NCBI RefSeq assembly: GCF_018455725.1 | Contig: NZ_JAHCLR010000003.1 | Span: forward strand, 1-64,000 | Source: Mycolicibacter acidiphilus | Lineage (GTDB): Bacteria; Actinomycetota; Actinomycetes; Mycobacteriales; Mycobacteriaceae | Reading direction: 5' to 3' | Length of the DNA stretch: 64,000 bases | Shown: positions 59,703 through 64,000 of the stretch, one piece after another | Layout of the letters: each line of letters begins with the position of its first letter | How positions within the stretch are numbered: position 1 is the stretch's first letter | The notes under the pieces: model-generated | Databases searched by the model: none | What the model was told of the DNA's origin: nothing | What the model saw: the letters and a program-made list of their open reading frames with translations, nothing else | Made by a program: the position numbers and the translations under genes

Positions 59703-60206
59703 ATGAGCACCGGCTCCGCGGAGATCGTCAGCCCGGTTCCAGCCGATGCCGATGGGCTTGCCAATGTCCTCAGCTTCATCGAGGCGCACGAGGCCCGACA
59801 CAGGACATCTCCTGCGCCCGCCTTCTTCTTGTCCGGCGCGGGCGAACACGACCGCGTCGAACTGACCGAGCAGCTTCACGAGGTTCTCAAACGTGTCGTC
59901 CACGCCCTCAGCCGCGGCCAGTCGATAAGCATCCTCACTCGCGACCAGGAAATCTCCACCCAGCAGGCTGCCGAGATCCTCGGCCTGAGCCGCCCCACCG
60001 TGGTTCGCCTCATCCAAGACGGAGAGTTGCACGCGCATGTGCCGGGCGCAGTCCGTCGCAAGCTCCGCCTCGCTGATGTCCTTGCCTACCGCGAGGAGCT
60101 TCGCACTCGCCGCAACCGGTTCATCACCGAGAGCTCGGCAGAGTTTGCGGAAGCCGACGCCGACGAGGTCACCCAGTTGCTCACCGAGGCGAAACGCAAG
60201 CGTTGA
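59703..60206 (+). CDS. Helix-turn-helix antitoxin of a PIN-toxin pair
   Basis: The 167-residue product has a long N-terminal helical region and then an excisionase/MerR-type HTH (about residues 83-145): EISTQQAAEILGLSRPTVVR followed by a charged C-terminal helix. The PIN-domain gene starts 30 nt downstream. The pair is a type II toxin-antitoxin module of the HTH/PIN type, where the HTH protein blocks the toxin and represses its own promoter. It lies next to the tRNA-Phe fragment. Confidence 0.85.
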   Translation: MSTGSAEIVSPVPADADGLANVLSFIEAHEARHRTSPAPAFFLSGAGEHDRVELTEQLHEVLKRVVHALSRGQSISILTRDQEISTQQAAEILGLSRPTVVRLIQDGELHAHVPGAVRRKLRLADVLAYREELRTRRNRFITESSAEFAEADADEVTQLLTEAKRKR

Positions 60207-60236
60207 CCGTCCGCGGCTTCTGAAAGACTCGCGCAC

Positions 60237-60836
60237 ATGTATCGGGCTGTCCTCGACACCTGTGCTCTGGTGCCGAACCTTCAGCGCGACTTCCTGCTGC
60301 AACTCGCCACTGAGGAGGCGTACGCACCGCTGTGGGGATCTGGGATTCTCTTCGAGCTGGATTACGTACTCGCCGGCCTCCACAGCAAGCGCGGGATCAG
60401 CGATAGCGCCGTTCGCCGACAGCATTTGTTCAACCAGCTGAAGCAGGCGTTCCCGGGCTCGGAGGTTCACGCCCCCAAAGACCGCGAGTACGGCTACGGA
60501 CTCAACGACCCCGACGACGGCCACGTCGTTCACGCGGCAATCATCGGCAAAGCCGACGCCATCGTCACCGATGATCGCCGTGCTGGGTTCAGCACGGCAC
60601 GCGTGCTCGTGGAGGCCGATGTCGAGACCGTGTACCCGCATCAGTTCGCCGCCAACACCGTCTCAGCACACCCGCATGCTGGGGTGCGCGCGTTGCGAGA
60701 GATGGCGAATCGCCGGACCAACCCGCCGCAGACCGCGGGGCAGATCCTTGAGCTGCTGGTGACGCGGCACAAGATGACCGAGGTCGCCGAGATCCTGCGA
60801 CCGCGGGTGGCGGAAGACAGCCAGCGCTCCGGCTGA
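60237..60836 (+). CDS. PIN-domain toxin (VapC-like RNase)
   Basis: The 199-residue product has the PIN acidic set: Asp7 in AVLDTCALVP, Glu40 in ILFELDYVL, Asp93/94 in NDPDDGHVVHAA and Asp112 in IVTDDRR. These bind Mg2+ for RNA cutting. The C-terminal about 60 residues form an extra helical part, longer than classical VapC (about 130 residues). It is inferred to be the toxin, partnered with the HTH gene 30 nt upstream. Confidence 0.87.
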   Translation: MYRAVLDTCALVPNLQRDFLLQLATEEAYAPLWGSGILFELDYVLAGLHSKRGISDSAVRRQHLFNQLKQAFPGSEVHAPKDREYGYGLNDPDDGHVVHAAIIGKADAIVTDDRRAGFSTARVLVEADVETVYPHQFAANTVSAHPHAGVRALREMANRRTNPPQTAGQILELLVTRHKMTEVAEILRPRVAEDSQRSG

Positions 60837-61180
60837 TCACCCGCAACTCGGTGGCTCGGCAGGTGACGTCGGCAACAAGGCGTGTGCACTCAGCCATGGC
60901 CGCTGCGGGCGGAGTGCATGACCCGGGTCGTGGGTCCGAGGGGACCGAAAAGCGGCCTGTCGAGACCGAAAAGCCAAGTGGCCAGGGCCGGGATCGAACC
61001 GGCGACCTTCCGCTTTTCAGTTCGAAGGCAGACACGTTCTCCCAGGTCGCCGAACTATGCCTAACTCGCCTGACCTGGGCTTTCAGTGTGTTGGAGTGGG
61101 GGTTCGGGTACAGGTCTTGTGACATCTCTGTGACACATCCTGACATCACCGGGCTGTTCCAGCTCCCTAGAATCGTCTCC
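60837..61180. other. Junction region with attachment site and repeats
   Basis: This 344-bp gene-free stretch contains the tRNA-Phe 3' half (separate entry). On the left are two direct copies of GACCGAAAAGC (60943-60953 and 60964-60974), spaced 21 bp. On the right is an inverted pair CCCAGGTC (61041-61048) and GACCTGGG (61072-61079). TGTGACA repeats are at 61118 and 61129, with a related TGACATC at 61141, spaced 11-12 bp, just before the cREC gene. Such repeats may be integrase arm sites or promoter elements. Confidence 0.5.
60979..61020 (-). other. 3' half of tRNA-Phe(GAA), attachment-site duplicate
   Basis: On the minus strand these 42 nt equal positions 32-73 of tRNA-Phe: anticodon loop CTGAAAA, stem GCGGA, variable region, T arm GCCGG-TTCGATC-CCGGC and acceptor CCTGGCC with A discriminator. 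The 5' half is absent: the bases right of 61020 (TTCGAAGGCAGACACG) do not match tRNA-Phe. This is the footprint left at the far end of an element integrated into a tRNA-Phe gene. No intact tRNA-Phe is present in the window. Confidence 0.88.
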
Positions 61181-61684
61181 ATGGGCCAGCCCGCCGACGG
61201 TGACCGCGAAGACGCTGGAGGCGATCACCGAGATGCCGCCGAGACCGTCCGCGACGACGCTTACTACGAGGGCCTCTCCCGGTCGATCGAGGTTGGTGAC
61301 TACACGGTCAGCGGCCCGATCGAGTACGGCGCAGGCCATCCCGCCGGGAAGAAGCCATCACCCATCAAACTCTTCGTCGACGATCTTCGCGACCCGCCCG
61401 ATGGGAGCTGGACCGTGGCACGGACATCGTCCGCCGCGCTGGAGATCCTCCGCAGCGGCATCCCGGTAATCGAGCTGTCGCTGGACCACGACCTCGGCGG
61501 CGAGGACACGACGAGACCGATCGTGCTGCACCTGGCCGAGCACGGCGGGTGGCCGAAGATCGTACGGGTCCACACAGCGAACCCGGTCGGCGCGGAATGG
61601 CTGACCGGGATGATCAATCGGTACGGGCCGGGGGGTGACACGGTGATCAGGTCGACCGGTGAGGTTAGTCTGCCCGATCCATAG
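61181..61684 (+). CDS. Cyclic-phosphate-processing receiver (cREC) domain protein
   Basis: The 167-residue product has an acidic disordered N-terminus (1-65) and a receiver-like C-terminal domain: KLFVDDLRDPPDGSW, ALEILRSGIPVIELSLDHDLGG and VHTANPVGAEWLTGMINRYG. DD, DHD and the H-x-x-NPVG histidine/asparagine are the family's key positions. The cREC family is predicted to process cyclic-phosphate ends of nucleic acids or nucleotides. It is the first gene inside the element inferred from the tRNA-Phe fragment. Confidence 0.8.
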   Translation: MGQPADGDREDAGGDHRDAAETVRDDAYYEGLSRSIEVGDYTVSGPIEYGAGHPAGKKPSPIKLFVDDLRDPPDGSWTVARTSSAALEILRSGIPVIELSLDHDLGGEDTTRPIVLHLAEHGGWPKIVRVHTANPVGAEWLTGMINRYGPGGDTVIRSTGEVSLPDP

Positions 61685-61751
61685 TCGGCATGCTCCCCGA
61701 CGGGTCGACCGGCAGACCGTCATCAGGGGCCAGCGCCAGGATCTCCGCCTG

Positions 61752-62015
61752 CTACCCCGGGGTGAGGCCCTGCGTCTTCGCCACCGCGGCGCCCTCCTCG
61801 GCACCGCCGGCGAGGGTCCCGACGGCCAGTTCCAGGTCCGCTCGGAGACTCCGCTCGCGGGCGTCGGCGACGGTCTCCGTGAGCTCCCCGGCTACCCGGG
61901 CAGCGGCGGTGAGGGTCAACCGCTCGGCCCCGTGGGCGGTGATCAGAAGCACCACGGCTTCCCCGGTGCCTGACCGGGTCAGACGGACGTAGGGCAGCAG
62001 GCTCTCGGTGGTCAC
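61752..62015 (-). CDS. Small hypothetical protein downstream of the AAA+ ATPase
   Basis: The 87-residue product starts by ATGA overlap with the ATPase stop. It has a beta hairpin-like start (LLPYVRLTRSGTGEAVVLLI) and an Ala/Glu-rich amphipathic helix (about 35-75). No family is recognised. The coupling suggests that it acts with the ATPase. Confidence 0.7.
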   Translation of the reverse strand: MTTESLLPYVRLTRSGTGEAVVLLITAHGAERLTLTAAARVAGELTETVADARERSLRADLELAVGTLAGGAEEGAAVAKTQGLTPG

Positions 62016-63391
62016 AGGTAGCTCCCGTCGGTTGGGGCAGCGGCCTCCGCCCGCGCCCGCATCTCCCGGACTGCGGTACCCAGTGATGCGGTGGTGACCG
62101 GGCCGCCGAGGACGGCCCGGCGGACGGCCTCCCGCAGCGCCGCCCCTGAGGTCTCACCGGCGGCGGCCATCCCGGCGACGGCGGCTACGTCAACCTCGGC
62201 GGCCTCGGGGAGGCCCTGCAGGAAGCAGCTCAGCAGCTTCTCGATCGTCATTCGATCCGGGTGTGCCACAGCGACTTTCGCGTCAAATCGACCCTCCCTA
62301 ACCGCGGCTTTGTCGAGGTAGACACTATTCGTCGATGCCAAAGTCAGCAGGCGGGTAGTCGGGGCTGCGTCGAGTGCGGCGAGGAGCTCTGCCAACCCCC
62401 GGCCGCCGATCCTACGATCGGACGGCACAAACAGATCGAGGTCTTCGAGGATGACGGCAGTACCGGTGTCACCGGCCAACTCCGCGGCCTGACGCATCAC
62501 CGTGGTGAGGGCGGATTCGCCGACCTTCGGGTCGGCGATCAAGACCGTAAATCCGTGATCCCGGTGCAGCTCGGCGGCCACCGCTGCACACACCGCACTC
62601 TTCCCGACCCCCGGCGGCCCCGACAACAGCACCCCGCGGCGGCAGCCCAGCCCAGCTGCCCGGAGCCGCTCGTGATCTTCCGCGACCGATCTAATCGCCA
62701 GATCGAGCTCGCGCCACAGGGTTTCGTCGGCGACGATGTGGTCGCGGCTCGTTTCCGGCGGGGTTTCGACCAAGAGACCGAGCTTTCCACCGGAGCTCAG
62801 GGTCACCCGCAGCCACCGACCCCGGTAAGGATTCCGAGCCTTCGCCGTCTCCCGAATTTTCTCCAAGACTTCCAGCGCGACCGCCTGATCGGACGGCCTG
62901 GCGACGACTTCAAGTTCGTTGGCGTCGTAGCCGCCCCTCCCGTTGAATCGGATCACCACGGGAACATCAGCCAGCGTCCCGGCGGGGAATCCAGCCGAAA
63001 GTTTCTGTGGCAGACGAAATTTCGTATCCTCACCGAATGCTTCCATCGTCCAGCTGGGCGGGGCCGGTACCCCATGCGGGCCGACGGCCGCCCCGTGTTC
63101 GGTGATCCAATCGGCGAGCACCAGGCCAAACGTGATCCTGGTTATCGCGGTCAGCGGGGCCTGCTCGGCGGTCAGCGGCGAGTCCGGAGTGACACCTAAA
63201 ACCTTCTCCGCGAAGGTGTTCCCGGTCTCCTGCCTCTCCGGGCGGGTGCCGGCGAGCAGATGAGACAGGGCGGCGACCACGTCGCGGACGGCCGGGTTTG
63301 GATGGGTCCTGATCCAGTCGGGCGCGGTCGGATTTTCAGGGATTGGCGCCTGGCGGGATCCGTTGGTAGCAACCGTCACGCTTTCCATCAT
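62012..63391 (-). CDS. AAA+ ATPase of a putative integrated element
   Basis: The 459-residue product has an N-terminal 220-residue region of unknown fold. A classical AAA domain follows, with Walker A GPPGVGKSAVCAAVA, Walker B AVILEDLDLF, sensor-1 LASTNSVYL, and arginine-finger-like VREGRFDAKV, then a helical lid. The Walker B reads ED in place of DE at the catalytic position. It resembles FtsH/CDC48-type AAA without protease motif. Adjacent ATGs at 63391 and 63388 could start it. It is in a leftward cluster with small proteins. Confidence 0.85.
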   Translation of the reverse strand: MMESVTVATNGSRQAPIPENPTAPDWIRTHPNPAVRDVVAALSHLLAGTRPERQETGNTFAEKVLGVTPDSPLTAEQAPLTAITRITFGLVLADWITEHGAAVGPHGVPAPPSWTMEAFGEDTKFRLPQKLSAGFPAGTLADVPVVIRFNGRGGYDANELEVVARPSDQAVALEVLEKIRETAKARNPYRGRWLRVTLSSGGKLGLLVETPPETSRDHIVADETLWRELDLAIRSVAEDHERLRAAGLGCRRGVLLSGPPGVGKSAVCAAVAAELHRDHGFTVLIADPKVGESALTTVMRQAAELAGDTGTAVILEDLDLFVPSDRRIGGRGLAELLAALDAAPTTRLLTLASTNSVYLDKAAVREGRFDAKVAVAHPDRMTIEKLLSCFLQGLPEAAEVDVAAVAGMAAAGETSGAALREAVRRAVLGGPVTTASLGTAVREMRARAEAAAPTDGSYL

Positions 63392-63465
63392 ACATCAAAC
63401 CGTGGTACGTTACTCTCTTGCTTTCAAGCCGATAGCCACCGGTCAGAGGTCGAATTCCCCTGCCC

Positions 63466-63813
63466 TCAAACCGATTTCGGCACCACCGGCAACGCCCCCG
63501 GCGGGAGAGCATGATCCGCCGGCGCGGGTGGGGTGCGGGGGTCGCCGACCCGGGGTGTGTGATCTCCCGGCGGTGGATCGAAGCTGCCGGACTGAGCGGG
63601 GCGTCCGACGAACGGGGTCCGGTCGCCGTCGGTTCGCATGTCCGGTGGGAGAACGACCGGCACCGCGGCGGCGTCCGGACACTCTTCGGTGGAATGGAAT
63701 CCGCGGGTGACGCACGGATCCGGGTGTTCGCGGGCACCCAGGCCCAGGACGAGGCCGGAGGCGACGACGGCAGCCGCGACAACCGGAATCGCATACAGCA
63801 GTGGAATTTTCAT
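63466..63813 (-). CDS. Small membrane-anchored protein, Pro-rich
   Basis: The 115-residue product from ATG 63813 has one N-terminal helix (residues 5-28, AIPVVAAAVVASGLVLGLGA), two Cys close by (DPCVTRGFHSTEECPD), and a long Pro/Asp-rich extracytoplasmic tail. No family is recognised. Its ATG shares a base with the stop of the 30-codon gene (TAATG), so the two are coupled. Confidence 0.7.
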   Translation of the reverse strand: MKIPLLYAIPVVAAAVVASGLVLGLGAREHPDPCVTRGFHSTEECPDAAAVPVVLPPDMRTDGDRTPFVGRPAQSGSFDPPPGDHTPRVGDPRTPPAPADHALPPGALPVVPKSV

Positions 63814-63905
63814 TAATCCTTCTCCTCGTCTTCGTCGGCGTCCTGGCCGCCGAACTTGGCGGTGAAAGCAGCCATGGCCTCGGCGTGAGTGTCTGGTTCG
63901 GTCAT
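63813..63905 (-). CDS. 30-residue acidic small protein
   Basis: The frame was found by reading the gap. It runs from ATG 63905 to TAA 63813 and encodes MTEPDTHAEAMAAFTAKFGG followed by an acidic tail (QDADEDEEKD). A strong GGAGGAG site lies 6 nt before the ATG. The stop overlaps the next gene's ATG as TAATG. Role unknown. Confidence 0.65.
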   Translation of the reverse strand: MTEPDTHAEAMAAFTAKFGGQDADEDEEKD

Positions 63906-63920
63906 CTCGGTCTCCTCCTT

Positions 63921-64000
63921 CTATCCGGCCAGGTTGGCCGGGGTGGTTTCGTTGGCGTTGAGTCGGGCCCATTCGCCCAGGGTTGCCGGCGGTTTGAGTG
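63921..64000 (-). CDS. C-terminal end of a gene running off the window
   Basis: The minus strand has an open frame ending in TAG at 63921-63923 and encoding ...LGEWARLNANETTPANLAG. It is followed after 15 nt by the small acidic gene, so it is probably part of the same leftward cluster. The family cannot be told from 25 residues. Confidence 0.5.
   Translation of the reverse strand, partial: LKPPATLGEWARLNANETTPANLAG

Noticed and set aside
60979-61065. A complete tRNA-Phe or unusual tRNA using the D-arm-like bases right of the fragment
   Set aside because: A GTTC/GAAC pair looks like a D arm, but the anticodon stem and the 7-bp acceptor cannot be formed with these bases; only the 3' half matches.
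60851-61684. An extended start of the cREC protein reaching into the tRNA fragment
   Set aside because: The frame reads through the tRNA fragment (GRDRTGDLP-type peptide), a typical false translation; ATG 61181 is a sounder start.

Overview
The window is a high-GC chromosome segment of a Mycobacterium-type actinobacterium, most likely an environmental Mycolicibacterium. The evidence is gene order: from about 4.8 kb to 56.8 kb it follows, in reverse, the Mycobacterium tuberculosis block from Rv0910 down to Rv0854. That run includes ctpE, echA6, accD3, prrAB, arfABC, gltA2, citA, fprB, serC, sepH, cspB, moaA2/D2, rpfA, moaE2/mog/moaC2, ercc3, fadB/fadA and dapC. Several products are close in length and sequence to the M. 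tuberculosis proteins as I remember them; no alignment was run.

Layout. 1-1.6 kb: the tail of an unrecognised gene, a tRNA-Arg(CCU), one doubtful ORF and decayed, duplicated gene remnants. 1.6-5.2 kb: a secreted 657-residue protein divergent from a DUF1254/DUF1214-type lipoprotein, with a palindrome between them. 5.2-10.1 kb: a leftward operon of echA6, a metallo-hydrolase, ctpE and the Rv0909/Rv0910 pair. 10.2-17.4 kb: accD3, a two-gene ABC exporter of heterodimer type, and prrAB. 17.4-20.7 kb: arfABC (including the 50-codon arfB), an FKBP isomerase and gltA2. 20.8-26.8 kb: an MFS pump, a DUF732 protein, pdxH, citA, and a lineage-specific repeat protein that appears frameshifted. 26.9-39.2 kb: fprB, an AurF-like diiron oxygenase, serC, sepH, an RNA methyltransferase, small membrane and START-domain proteins, an MFS-like protein, a GST and a cold-shock protein. 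39.5-44.3 kb: molybdenum-cofactor genes on both sides of rpfA. A 55-bp tandem repeat and a ydaO-type (c-di-AMP) riboswitch lie between moaD and rpfA.

44.3-56.8 kb: the ERCC3/XPB helicase with its partner, a second AurF-like oxygenase, the fadAB beta-oxidation operon, dapC and three tandem START-domain paralogues. 56.8-60.8 kb: secreted proteins (DUF732, a PecA-like aspartic protease without a PE domain, an MmpS-like protein, a trypsin-like protease) and a helix-turn-helix/PIN toxin-antitoxin pair. At 60,979-61,020 lies the exact 3' half (positions 32-73) of a tRNA-Phe gene on the minus strand, the usual footprint of tyrosine-integrase insertion. Its polarity implies that everything to its right (cREC protein, AAA+ ATPase, small membrane and acidic proteins) belongs to an integrated element whose integrase and intact tRNA-Phe would lie beyond the window.

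How the genes work together: the core carries central carbon metabolism (two citrate synthases, PEP-independent serine synthesis by serC), beta-oxidation (fadAB), lipid carboxylation (accD3), signalling (prrAB), envelope proteins (arfABC, rpfA), Moco synthesis and nucleotide-excision-type repair. Most minus-strand neighbours overlap by 1-4 nt (GTGA/ATGA/TGATG), so translational coupling is common. Coordinates are read directly from the bases; gene names rest on recalled family knowledge and synteny, not on database searches.
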